Positions 24,256-36,338 of a DNA stretch of 64,000 bases are shown here, in pieces. This DNA comes from Rutidosis leptorrhynchoides (taxonomy: Eukaryota; Streptophyta; Magnoliopsida; Asterales; Asteraceae). Every line of letters starts with the position of its first letter. Position 1 is the stretch's first letter. Both the position numbers and the translations under genes were made by a program. The stretch spans positions 216,507,501 to 216,571,500 of the forward strand of contig NC_092341.1 of assembly GCF_046630445.1 (NCBI RefSeq). The letters are read 5' to 3'. Under the pieces are notes generated by a model. That model was given only the letters and a program-made list of their open reading frames with translations. It was not told the origin of the DNA and made no database searches.

Positions 24256-25080
24256 ATGTCTACCACTAGTACAAATCCTATCGACTCACCTAATAATAAT
24301 GAAGAGTCGAATATACTTTGGGAAGATTCACAAATTCCCGAAGAGGAACCGGAAGAGGAGGAACCAGAAGAGGAGGAACCGGAAAAAGAGGAACCGGAAG
24401 AGGAGGAACCGGAAGAGGAGGAACCGGAAAAAGAGGAACCGGAAGAGGAGGAACCGGAAGAGGAGGAACCGAAAAAAGAGGAACCGAAAAAGGAGGAACC
24501 GGAAGAGGAAGAACCGGAAGAAGAAGAAGAAGTTGTTCCGGAGGAAGAAATATTGATACCTACAGTAAATCGGTTAAATAAAAGAAAATCCTCAACCAAC
24601 GGACCAAAGTCAATAATGGTCAATGGTGTTTCCGCCGAGGAAGCAAAATATTGGGAAGATTACCAATTTTCTGATGAATCGGATTCCGATTAAGATTCTG
24701 ATGATGTTATAGAAATTACCTAGACCAAATTTAATAAAGCAAAAGAAAATAATAAGGGAAAAGGTATAAAAATAGAGAAATCTGATTCCAACCCCGATGA
24801 ACTTTATATGTATCGGCAACGTTCGTATTTCCTAAATTGTAACAATAACCCGGGAACCTCTAAACCACCAGATTTTTCTAAACCATTGTGGAAAACGACG
24901 GCTCGTATTAGAGGAACACCATATATCCCTAGAAAATTAGGAAAACGAACCAAGTCCGAAGAAGAAGAAACCAGTGATTCAGATTATAGGGTTGTAATCA
25001 TGTTGTGTATTATATGTATTATAGTGTGCCTGTCCTTTTATGCTCTATGTAAAAAAAAAATTGCTTGTATTATTTGTTAA
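24256..25080 (+). pseudogene. acidic repeat ORF of copy B, broken
   Basis: This is colinear with the intact ORF at 1382-1996 (minus). It starts at ATG 24256 (MSTTSTNPIDSPNNNEES). The Glu-rich repeat is longer here, with many units of EEPEE or EKEEP. The frame is then cut by TAA at about 24691 and TAG at about 24721. The rest stays in the same frame to EEEETSDSD at 24984. The stop that ends copy A is missing, so the frame runs on through a hydrophobic stretch (VVIMLCIICIIVCLSFYALC) to 25080. That tail looks like a membrane segment but is not matched in copy A, so it is probably accidental. Confidence 0.72.
24337..24545 (+). repeat. 15-base coding minisatellite (Glu/Pro repeat)
   Basis: About thirteen tandem units close to GAGGAACCGGAAGAG, each encoding five residues rich in Glu with one Pro. 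Some units carry Lys. Copy A has fewer, 18-base units with Ser. The array keeps the reading frame throughout. Confidence 0.88.
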
Positions 25081-25130
25081 TTATGTTTTACGAATCTAAT
25101 CCTTGTCTATTTTACAGTATAAAAACAAAA

Positions 25131-25821
25131 TGGACGTTAAGGGTAGACAACCGAATATTTTAGAAGACCTACCAGAGGATATGATTGAGGAAATCTTGTC
25201 TAGAGTCGGTCAGAATTCATCAGCACATTTAGTTATGGCGAAATTAACTTGTCAAACATTTGAAAGAGTTTCCAGAAATGCCTTAGTTTATAAAAGGCTT
25301 TCCTTTGATAGGTGGGGTATATCACATTGGGGAGACTGTAAGTTACGCCGTGTTTTCTTTAATGCGTTAAATGCGGCGAACCCAAATGCAATTTTACGCT
25401 ACGGGTTAAGAACCTATTTTGACTCAACATATCCCAACATAGGATTTCATGAGTTAGAAAGAGCATCTAACATGCAACATAAAGAAGCATGTTATACTTA
25501 CGGGTTAGTGATGTTCGCTTCTTACCAAAGTGAGAAAAAGAACATCGGATTACAACTTTTAAATAAAACCTTCCCACAAGTGACGGATTCAGTAGTTGGG
25601 GTGAGAAACAAGGTTTTTAGATTATTACGGGCTGTTGGACATTATGAAACCCTCGTCCTTTTGACGACATTACAACATGCTTCCTAGCCAATGGTCATAA
25701 CGGTTACTTTCCACAAGATCAAGGATGGGAAGTCATCTTAGTAAAACCTGAATGCATGACTTGTTTCTGGACTTATGAATTACGTGTCTTTATTTCTTTT
25801 GCTGAACAACTTGCGTATTAA
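25131..25821 (+). pseudogene. F-box protein gene of copy B, one frameshift
   Basis: The start is ATG 25131 (MDVKGRQPNILEDLPEDMIE), chosen because it aligns with the copy A start and follows the same leader. The F-box (LEDLPEDMIEEILSRVG ... TFERVSRNALVYKRLSFDRW) and the following region are colinear with 562-1245. A single missing base near 25630 (CGGGACTG in copy A, CGGGCTG here) shifts the frame into a stop at 25685. The original frame is then open to TAA at 25819. Apart from that one change the coding sequence is well kept, more so than gag-pol in the same copy. Confidence 0.8.
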
Positions 25822-26008
25822 CTAGAATTGCCTTCATAGCTGCCGAGTAGCAAAGTTATTATGTGCTATATTTCATCCTATATGTATAATAGCGGTATTG
25901 TAAGTTTGTAAAATGTTGTATAAAGTTTGAACGTGAAATATTATTGTAATAAGTTTTTCATATAGAATCGTAGTAGTTGAATTGTATAATAGCTGCTAAG
26001 TATGAACT

Positions 26009-26028
26009 TAACGGGTAGGTACTACCCG
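26009..26028 (+). repeat. internal PPT-like hairpin motif, copy B
   Basis: TTAACGGGTAGGTACTACCC followed by G lies 188 bases after the F-box ORF and 133 bases before gag. The first 15 bases equal the sequence directly before the 3' LTR (30761-30775). Confidence 0.6.
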
Positions 26029-26160
26029 AATTAAAACTATAAAAATGCTAATATGAAGAAAAAGCTTTTATAAATAAGTTCATATTATGCTATGAAATAC
26101 TATTGACTACTCATAAATTCTATATGATTAACTCAATTCTTTTGGCTATTTTTGAAGGAA

Positions 26161-29100
26161 ATGGCACCGGCAACTCGTCAGAACTTGAACATGAGTGAGG
26201 AAGACTTCCGTGTTTTCCTTGCTGCGAACATAGCCGCAGTGCAGGCTGCGATGCAAAATAACAATAACTCTGGATCTAGCAGTGGAACTAATTCCGTAAG
26301 AAATCATGTAGGATGCTCCTACAAAAAATTCACTGCCTGCAAACCTTTGGAATTTGATGGAACTGAAGGACCAATTGGATTGAAACGGTGGACCGAGAAG
26401 GTTGAATCGGTGTTTGCCATAAGTAAGTGTACTAAAGAGGAAAAAGTTAAGTATGCTACGCATACCTTCACAGGTACGACGTTAACATGGTGGAATACCT
26501 ATCTTGAGCAGGTTGGACAAGATGTTGCTTACGCACTACCATGGTCAGCATTCAAGCAATTGATGAACGAGCAGTATCGTCCCAGAAACGAGGTCAATAA
26601 GCTCAAGGAAGAGCTTAGAGGATTACAAACACAAGATTTCGATATCACCACGTACGAACGGCAATTCACAGAATTGTGCCTATTGTGTCCTAGAACGTTC
26701 GAAGACGAGGAAGAGAAGATCGACGCATTTGTAAAAGGGTTACCGGAAAGAATTCAAGAAGATGTGAGTTCACACGAGCCCGCCTCCATACAAAAGGCAA
26801 GTCGAATGGCTCATAAATTAGTGAACCAGATCGAAGGAAGGATTAAAGAGCAGGTGACTGAAGAGGCTAACATGAAATAAGTCAAGAGAAAGTGGGAAGA
26901 AACCAATGACAAGAGTCACCAATACAACAACAACAATCACAACCACAATCGCAATAACTATCCCAATAACCGCAACATCAATCGCAACAACAACTTCAAC
27001 AAACGTCCCAACAATAACTACAATAACCGTCCCAACAACAATAACAACAACAACAACAACAGCAACAATAACAATCCCAACAACAATCTCAATAACAACA
27101 ATGGCAACAAAAACCAAAAACAGCCATGCCAAAGATGTGAAGAGCATCACCTGGGGTTCTGCACGACGTTTTACAACAAGTGTAAAAGAAATGGTCATAG
27201 CACGAAGAAGTGCGAAATCTACGGACCAATGCATGACATAACTAAAAGAACAAACAATGTCAGAACAAATAACACCGCCATAGTTTGTTTTGGATGTGAA
27301 AAACCGGGCCACTTTAGTAGAAATTGCCCGAATCAGGGGAATACTAATGGGCAGGGCCGCGGAAGAGTTTTCAATATTAATACGGTAGAAGCGCAGGAAG
27401 ACCTGAAGCTTGTTACAGGTACGTTTCTCATTGACAATAAATCTGCTTATGTTTTATTTGATTCGAGTGCGGATAGAAGCTATATGAGTAGAGATTTTTG
27501 TGCTAAACTAAGTTGCCCACCGACGCCCTTGGATAATAAATTTTTACTCGAATTAGCAAACGGTAAATTAATTACAGCAGATAATATATGTCAGAACTGA
27601 GAAATTAAACTGGTTAGCGAAACATTTAAGATTGACTTGATACCAGTAGATTTAGGGAGTTTTGATGTGATAATCGGTATGGACTGGTTGAAAGAAGTGA
27701 AAGCAGAGATCGTTTGTTACAAAAATGCAATTCGCATTATACGAGAAAAAGGTAAACCCTTAATGGTGTACGGAGAAAAGAGTAACACGAAGTTAAATCT
27801 TATTAGTAACCTGAAGGCACAAAAACTAATAAGAAAAGGTTGCTATGCTGTGCTAGCACACGTCAAGAAAGTCAATTCTGAAGAAAAGAACATCAATGAT
27901 GTTCCCGTCGCAAAAGAATTTCCTGATGTATTTCCGAAAGAATTACCGGGACTACCTCCACACCGATCCATTGAATTTCAAATAGATCTTGTACCGGGAG
28001 CTGCACCAATAGCTCGTGCTCCATACAGACTCGCACCTAGCGAAATGAAGGAACTTCAGAGCCAATTACAAGAACTTTTAGAGCGTGGTTTCATTCGACC
28101 AAGCACATCACTGTGGGGAGCTCCTATTTTGTTTGTCAATAAGAAGGATGGTACATTTAGGTTGTGTATCGACTACCGAGAGTTGAACAAACTTACCATC
28201 AAGAACCGCTACCCACTACCGAGAATCGACGACTTATTTGATCAACTACAAGGCTCGTCGGTTTATTCGAAGATTGATTTACGTTCTGGGTATCATCAAA
28301 TGCAGGTGAAGGAGGATGATATTCCAAAGACTGCTTTTAGGACGCGTTACGGTCATTACGAGTTTATGGTTATGCCGTTTGGATTGACTAACGCACCAGC
28401 TGTGTTCATGAATCTCATGAACCGAGTGTGTGGGCCATATCTTGACAAGTTTGTCATTGTTTTCATCGATGACATACTTATTTACTCGAAGAATGATCAA
28501 GAGCACGAAGAACATTTAAGAAAAGTGCTAGAGTTGCTGAGAAAAGAAAAACTAAGTTTTCAAAGTGTGCATTTTGGTTGGAAGAAGTTCAATTCCTCGG
28601 TCACATAGTGAATAAAGAAGGTATCCAGGTGGATCCAGCAAAGATTGAAACCGTTGAAAAGTGGGAAACCCTGAAAACTCCGAAGCACATACGCCAATTT
28701 TTAGGGCTGACTGGTTATTACAGGAGATTCATCCAAGATTTTTCCAAAATAGCAAAACCCTTGACTGCATTAACGCATAAAGGGAAGAAATTTGAATGGA
28801 ATGATGAACAAGAGAAAGCATTTCAATTGTTGAAGAAAAAGTTAACTACGGCACCTATATTGTCATTACCTGAAGGGAATGATGATTTTGTGATATATTG
28901 TGACGCCTCAAAGCAAGGTCTCGGTTGTGTATTAATGCAATGAACGAAAGTAATTGCTTATGCGTCTAGACAATTGAAGATTCACGAGAAGAATTATACG
29001 TCGCATGATTTAGAATTAGGCGCGGTTGTTTTTGGATTAAAGACTTGGAGGCACTACTTATATGGGGTCAAAAGTATTATATATACCGACCACAAAAGTC

Positions 29101-30740
29101 TTCAACACATATTTAATCAGAAACAACTGAACATGAGGCAGCGCAGGTGGATTGAATTGTTGAATGATTACGACTTTGAGATTCGTTACCATCCGGGGAA
29201 GGCGAATGTGGTAGCCGACACTTTGAGCAGAAAGGACAGAGAACCCATTCGAGTAAAAGCTATGAATATAATGATTCACAATAACCTTACTACTCAAATA
29301 AAGGAGGCGCAACAAGGAGTTTTAAAAGAGAAAAATTTAAAGGATGAAATACCCAAAGGATCGGAGAAGCATCTTAATATTTGGGAAGACGGAACCTGGT
29401 ATAGGGCTGAGAGAATTTGGGTACTAAAATTTGGAGATGTGAGAGAAATGGTACTTAGAGAAGCTCGTAAAACCAGATACTCAATACACCCTGGAACGGG
29501 GAAGATGTACAAGGATCTCAAGAAATATTTTTGGTGGCCGGGTATGAAAGCCGATGTTGCTAAATACGTAGGAGAATGTTTGACGTGTTCTAAGGTCAAA
29601 GCGGAGCATCAGAAACCATCAGGTCTACTTCAACAACCTGAAATCCCGGAATAGAAATGGGTAAACATTACCATGGATTTCATCACTAAATTGCCAAGGA
29701 CTGCCAGTGGTTTTGATACTATTTGGGTAATAGTTGATCGTCTCACTAAATCAGCACACTTCCTGCCAATAAGAGAGGATGACAAGATGGAGAAGTTAAC
29801 ACGATTGTATTTGAAGAAAGTCGTCTCCAGACATGGAATACCAATCTTTATTATCTCTGATAGGGATGGCAGATTTATTTCAAGATTCTGGCAGACATTA
29901 CAGCAAGCATTAGGAACTCGTCTAGACATGAGTACTGCTTATCATCCACAAACTGATGGGCAGAGCGAACGGACAATACAAACACTTGAAGACATGCTAC
30001 GAGCATGTGTTATTGATTTCGAAAATATTTGGGATCGACACCTTCTGTTAGCAGAATTTTCCTACAACAATAGCTACCATTCAAGCATTGAGATGGCGCC
30101 ATTTGAAGCACTCTATGGTAGAAAGTGCAGGTCTCCGATTTGTTGAAGTGAAGTGGGGGATAGATAGATTGCGAGTCCGGAGATAATACAAGAAACTACC
30201 GAGAAGATCATCCAAATTCAACAACGGTTGAAAACCGCCCAAAGTAGACAAAAGAGCTACGCTAACATTAAAAGAAAAGATATAGAATTTGAAATTGGAG
30301 AGATGGTCATGCTTAAAGTTGCACCTTGGAAAGGCGTTGTTCGATTTGGTAAACGGGGGAAATTAAACCCAAGGTATATTGGACCATTCAAGGTTATTGA
30401 TCGCGTCGGACCAGTAGCTTACCGACTTGAGTTACCTCAACAACTCGCGGCTGTACATAACACTTTTCACGTCTCGAATTTGAAGAAATATTTTGCTAAA
30501 GAAGATCTCACTATTCCGTTAGACGAAATCCAAATCAACGAAAAACTTCAATTTATCGAAGAACCCGTAGAAATAATGGATCGTGGGGTTAAAAGACTTA
30601 AGCAAAACAAAATACTAATTGTTAAGGTTTGATGGAATGCTCATAGAGGACCCGAGTTCACCTGGAAACGAGAAGATCAGATGAAGAAGAAATACCCGCA
30701 CTTATTTCCAGAAGATACGACAACACCTCCAACTGTTTAA
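26161..30740 (+). pseudogene. gag-pol of Tekay-type copy B (decayed)
   Basis: Gag starts at ATG 26161. The core ends with TAA at 26878, and an Asn-rich linker follows. The zinc knuckle is CFGCEKPGHFSRNC (27290). Protease has DSSA where DSGA is usual (27460). RT shows [20 protein letters not shown] and FIDD (28467). RNase H shows YCDASKQGLGCVL and [10 protein letters not shown]. Integrase shows the CLTC zinc-finger end, [15 protein letters not shown] and [18 protein letters not shown], which hold the D, D and E. The tail WNAHRGPEFTWKRED resembles the chromodomain-like end of Tekay elements. Breaks: TAA 26878, TGA 27598, a frameshift near 28555, TGA 28941, TAG 29652, TGA 30144, TAG about 30165 and TGA 30630. 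Most nonsense changes fit CGA, CAG or TGG mutated by C-to-T or G-to-A change. Confidence 0.92.
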
Positions 30741-30775
30741 AATTTCGGGACGAAACTTATTTAACGGGTAGGTAC
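30741..30775 (+). promoter_or_regulatory. polypurine tract region of copy B
   Basis: The purine-rich run with GGGACGAAAC and then TTAACGGGTAGGTAC lies directly before the 3' LTR. It should be the plus-strand primer site. The same arrangement precedes the LTR at 59809. Confidence 0.7.
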
Positions 30776-33700
30776 TGTAGTGACCCGAACTTTTCCATGT
30801 TTATATATATTAAATGAAATTGTTATTTACACGATTAAGTGTTTCCAACATGTTAAGCAATCAAACTTGTTAAGACTTGATTAATTGAAATAGGTTTCAT
30901 ATAGACAATTGACCACCCAAGTTGACCGGTGATTCACGAACGTTAAAACTTGTAAAAACTATACGATGACATATATATGGTTATATATATAGTTAACATG
31001 ATATTATGATAAGTAAGTATCTCATTAGGTATTTTAACAATGTGTTATATACACAAAAATGAGACTATTGAATTAAGAAACTCGAAAACGATATATATAA
31101 CGATTATCGTTATAACAACGTCTTACTAAGTAGATATGAATCATATTAAGATATTGATACACTCGGTTAATTATGTTAAATGATAATTAAATATATCATT
31201 AAGTGTATTAACAATGAACTACATATGTAAAAATAAGACTACTAACTTAATGATTTCAAAACGAGGCATATATGTAACGATTATCGTTGTAACGACATTT
31301 AACTATATACATATCATACTAGGATATATTATATTTCATAATATCATGATAATGTAATAATTTATCATCTCTTTAGATATAATAAACAATGGGTTAACAA
31401 CATTTAACAAGACCGTTAACCTAAAGGTTTCAAAACAACATATACATGTAACGACTAACGATGACTTAACGACTCAGTTAAAATGTATTTACATGTAGTG
31501 TTTTAATATGTATTCATACACTTTTGAAAGACTTCAAGACACTTATCAAAGTACTTCTACTTAACAAAAATGCTTACAATTACATCCTCATTCATTTTCA
31601 TCAACAATTCTACTCGTATGCACTCGTATTTGTACTCGTACAATACACAGCTTCTAAATGTATTTACTATTGGTATATACACTCCAATGATCAGCTCTTT
31701 GCAGCCCATGTGAGTCACCTAACCATGTGGGAACCATCATTTAACATCTAGTATGAAATATCTCACAAAATAACAAACTAATGGAGCCTATATGAGACAT
31801 CCATTTTCACGTGAATGAGCAAGTCCACAAACACATTCATTTTCAATTTTTATTGAAATCAAATTACTCTCTCTCAAGTGTTCTTACTTTGTTCTAAGTG
31901 TTCTTCATCATCTTCAACAAAATCTAGCTCAATCTAGTTCATAAATCCATACATAAACCAAGTTATAAAACAACTACTCAAGAACACACCAACAACACTT
32001 CCAAGTTTACTTCCAATCTTGCAAATCCACTTTGAATGATCATCCAACCTCAAGAAATCTTTCTTATTTACAGTAAGATATATTTCTAATATAAGGTAAT
32101 ACTCATATTCAAACTTTGATTCAATTTCTATAACTTTAACAATCTTATTTCGAGTGGAAATCTTACTTGAACTTGTTTTCGTGTCATGATTTTGCTTCAA
32201 GAACTTTCAAGCCATCCAAGGATCCTTTGAAGCTAGATCTATTTTTCACATTTCCAGTAGGTTTATCCACAAAACCTGAGATAGTAATGATATTCATAAC
32301 ATCATTCGATTCATATATATAAAGCTACCTTATTCGAAGGTTTAAACTTGTAATCACTAGAACATAGTTTAGTTAATTTCTAAACTTGTTCGCAAACAAA
32401 AGTTAATCCTTCTAACTTGACTTTTAAAATCAACTAAACACATGTTCTATATCTATATGATATGCTAACTTAATGATTTAAAACCTAAAAACATGTAAAA
32501 CACCGTAAAACCGGATATACGCCGTCGTAGTAACACCGCGGGCTGTTTTGGGTTAGTTAATTAAAAACTATGATAAACTTTGATTTAAAAGTTGTTCTTC
32601 TGGAAAAATAATTTTTCTTATGAACATGAAACTATATCCAAAAATCATGGTTAAACTCAAAGTGGAAGTATGTTTTCCAAAATGGTCATCTAGACGTCGT
32701 TCTTTCGACTGAAATGACTACCTTTACAAAAACGACTTGTAACCTGTATTTTCGACTATAAACTTATACTTTTTCTGTTTAGATTCATAAACTTAAGTTC
32801 AATATGAAACCATAGCAACTTGAATCACTCAAAACGAATTTAAAACGAAGAAGTTATGGGTAAAACAAGATTGGATAATTGTTTTTGTTGTAGCTACGTG
32901 AAAATTGGTAACAAATCTATATTAAGCATATCCTAGCTAACTCATATTGTATTATACATGTATTCTAATATATTATGTAATCTTGGGATACCATAGACAC
33001 GAATACAATGTTTTGACATATCATATCGACCCATCTATATATATATTTTAGAACAACCATAGACACTCTATATGCAGTAATGTTGGAGTTAGCTATACAA
33101 GGTTGAGGTTGATTCCAAAATATTATATACTTTGAGTTGTGATCTAGCCTGAGGCTTGTATACACGAGGTCGTGGATTGATTCGAGATAATATATATTGC
33201 TTTATTTCTGTACATCTAACTGTGGACAACTAGTTGTAAGTTACTAACGAGGACAGCTGACTTAATAAACTTAAAACATTAAAACGTATTAAAAATGTTG
33301 TAAATATATTTTGAACATATTTTGATATATATGTACATATTTGTTATAGGTTCGTGAATCGACCAGTGGCCAAGTCTTACTTCCCGACGAAGTAAAAATC
33401 TGTGAAAATGAGTTATAGTCCCACTTTTAAAATCTAATATTTTTGGGATGAGAATACATGCAGCTTTATAAATGTTTTACAAAATAGACACAAGTACATG
33501 AAACTACTTTCTATGGTTGAACGATCGAAGCCGAATATGCCCCTTTTACTTGGTAACCTAAGAATTAGTAAACCAGTCTACTAATTGATGCGAATTCTAA
33601 AGATAGATCTATTGGGCCCAACAAACCCCATCCGTTGTAGCGGATGCTTTAGTACTTCGAGTTTTTATATCATGTCCGATGGATGTCCCGGAATGATGGG

Positions 33701-34238
33701 GATATTCTTATATGCATCTTGTTAATGTCGGTTACCAGGTGTTCAAACCATATGAATGATTTTTATCTCTATGTATGAGATGTATATTGAAATATGAAAT
33801 CTTGTGGTCTATTATTATGATTTGATAAATATAAAGGTTAAACCTATAACTCACCAACATTTTTGTTGACGTTTAAAACATGTTTATTATCAGGTGATTA
33901 TTAAGAGCTTCCGCTGTTGCATGCTAATATATGGACAAGAGTTGGAGTCAGCATGCTTGTATAATATTGTTTAAAACTGCATTCGAAATTTACTTTGTTG
34001 TAACATATTAATATTGTAAACCAATATGTATTGGTAGTGTGTAAGTGTGATATTTTTGATTATCATTTCTGATAATCTAGGTGGTGTCCTTTTAACCTTG
34101 TCGATAAAATAAAGGTTATGGTTTGTTTTTTTTTTAAACGAATGCAGTCTTTAAAAAATGTCTCATATAGAGGTCAAAACCTCGCAACGAAATCAATTAA
34201 TATGAAACATTTATAATCAATATGAACGGGACATTTCA
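30776..34238 (+). repeat. 3' LTR of copy B
   Basis: A 3,463-base LTR from TGTAGTGACCCG to GGGACATTTCA, followed by the GTATA target duplication. It shows the empty site of the nested solo LTR near 31671. Confidence 0.95.
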
Positions 34239-36338
34239 GTATAAGCCTGCGTTTGATGTACTATGATCTTAATTTGTATATGCATGTGCTTAGATGTGTA
34301 TCTTTTCTATTGCATTTGATGTGTATCTTTTCTATTGCATTTTGTGTACAGATGCAACAAAAAAATAAAAAAAGAAGTATAAACAAACTGAAAAAGAAGT
34401 CAGCTGTTTTTCAGTTGAAGATTGAATTTGACGAGTTTGGCCAAGCTATTGGAAGAACCAAGCTATTTTTTCGAGCAACATTGGCATTTTAACTAGGAGC
34501 ACTTGTGATTTCCTTGTAAAGGATTAGAAGCATGTGTCTCCTGATCAGAAACAAACTTTATGGAGCAAAATAAAGGTATTAAAATCTAAGATTTTGTTTA
34601 ATTACTTTTTATTTATATATGTTACAACATTCAACACTTACATTAGTTTAAGTTATACAGGAACTTCATAATATTGAAGACGATTTTGCACGAAAAACAA
34701 CACTGCAAAAATGCAACACAGCGTTTACGAGATTCAAGCACAAGTTAAGAACGTATGTGGATGAAGGCAAGATTCCTTATGTGGAAGTAAAAGATTACGA
34801 TAAATGGAAAAAATTTTGTGAAATCAAAGATACGCCTGCTAGACGAGTAAGCGCATTTCATTTGATTTGTATCAGGTTAGGAGGTACATTGTGATATTGT
34901 AACGCTTTAAAAAAGGTATTTAATTGCATTAAAACTGTATAGGAACTAATAGAAAAAGGCAGGCAAAACGCTTACAAAAAAGGAAAAGAAAAGTATGCTC
35001 GAGTTGGTCGTTCGGGATATCGTGGGAAAAAAGCACAATGGGATACAGAAGCAAATGATCCTCATAAACGTACACCATACCACAATATCAAAGATCCTGC
35101 CGCGAGGTATTATGTACTGGGCAGGATGAAGCCGGATGACAAAGGGAAGATGGCAGTATTCCCAGAAACATTTGCACCGCTTATAGAGAAAATTGTAATA
35201 TATTTATATTTGAATTTTTAGACTAACCAACTCATAATTTTTCTATAATTGATTACTTGTGTTTATTTTTCCAGGTTAGGACAGATAAAAAAGGTGGGGA
35301 TGCCTTGTTAACTCGTGTGGGGAAGGAACACAGTGGTCGAAAAAGGGGTATAAGTAGCACAATAGGATACAGCAAAATCATAAAGAAACAGAAATCAGAC
35401 GATAAAGGAACGAGGGTAACTGATTTAACTGATGTTATTTTTCTTACAATATTCAAATGCTTACTTACTACATTTTATATTTCATGTTTGCTAATGAGAA
35501 GTCTCGGGAAAATCAAAAGCATGATGATGAAGAGGATGTTGTTGATGAAGATAATGATGATGATGAAGAGAATGATGATGATGAAGAAGATGTAGATGAT
35601 GAAGAGAAAGATGATGATGAAGAGGATGTTGATGAGAAGTCTGATGATGAAGATGATGTTGATGATGAAGTGGAAGGTGCTATTGAGAAGTCTCGGGAAA
35701 AGGAAAAGGATGTTCAACATCAGAAATTCACTAAAAAATTAGTGAAACAATCGAAACACATAAAGGTAACTGATTTAACAAAATGTTGTTTTTTTCTAGA
35801 CTTTTAAATTACTTACTACATTTAGTTATTCATGTTTGTTAATGAACAGGATGTTGAAAAATAAAAGCCTGATGAAAATTTAAATGTTCATAACAACATC
35901 AATGAAAAAGAAGATGTAGTGATTGAAGAAGATGCAGAGTTTGTTTCATATGATGATGTCCAAATGGTGATGAATGAAGACGAAGAAGAAAATGTGGATA
36001 AAGAAGAAGATTATGTGGTTCGAGAAATAAAAGATGGAGTGTTTAAAAAGGTTAATGAAGCAGAAAAAGATGCAGAGTTTTCTGACGATGTTGATGAAGA
36101 AATGTTGATGGAAGACGACAAAAAAGAACACCTTGATGAAGATGTTAATGAAGAAGTTAACACAGAGCAAGATCCACTGATTAGACATATTGATGCAGAG
36201 CTAACAAATTTCAGAATGAAACCCAGTCCTCCACCAAGAAGAAGGAAGTCTGAAAGAATCTTATTACAGAAGCTTTCAAAAAATATTTTCGTCAAAGATG
36301 GCACAGGTATGAGTGAGAACAATCCAATCAAATTGTAA

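Larger units (their letters stand above)
18383..34238 (+). mobile_element. Tekay-type Ty3/gypsy retrotransposon, copy B (complete, decayed)
   Basis: Both LTRs are present and flanked by the 5-base target duplication GTATA (18378-18382 and 34239-34243). The order is LTR, iMet primer site, acidic ORF, F-box ORF, gag, protease, RT, RNase H, integrase, chromodomain-like tail, polypurine tract, LTR. Once the 2,202 bases of the nested insertion are removed, the 5' LTR is 3,463 bases, exactly the length of the 3' LTR. It lies in intron 1 of the CACTA plus-strand gene, in the same direction. Every ORF carries stops or frameshifts, so it cannot move by itself. Confidence 0.95.
18091..36338 (+). pseudogene. 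CACTA second transposase, Transposase_24 (Ptta/En/Spm) type, decayed and interrupted
   Basis: Exons that can be joined by GT-AG sites: 18091-18135 (MACTKQRISREFISK), 34352 to about 34574, 34661-34846 (FKHKLRTYVDEGKIPYVEV), 34943-35194 (RQNAYKKGKEKYARVGRSGY, ARYYVLGRMKPDDKGK), 35275-35415, about 35501-35765 and 35850-36338. The middle exons carry the Transposase_24 signature. The last two encode very acidic Asp/Glu-rich stretches. Intron 1 is 16.2 kb because copy B inserted in it. Breaks: a one-base frameshift near 34486, a TAG near 34530 and a TAA at 35862. The acidic exons are separated by two introns that look alike (35416-35500 and 35766-35849), suggesting an exon duplication. Role in family: a DNA-binding partner for transposition. 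The exact start of exon 6 is uncertain. Confidence 0.75.

Noticed and set aside
24222-24623. Minus-strand ORF of Ser/Gly repeats
   Set aside because: It is the complement of the Glu/Pro minisatellite in the acidic ORF. The other plus-strand frames there (Arg-rich) have the same cause.
24985-25080. A membrane-spanning tail on the acidic protein
   Set aside because: The hydrophobic stretch exists only because the stop found in copy A is lost in copy B. Copy A ends before it.
26818-27312. Minus-strand ORF rich in Val and Ile, resembling membrane segments
   Set aside because: It is the complement of the Asn-rich gag linker and has no independent support.
35475-35720. Minus-strand Ile/Phe-rich ORF
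   Set aside because: It is the complement of the acidic exon of the CACTA gene.
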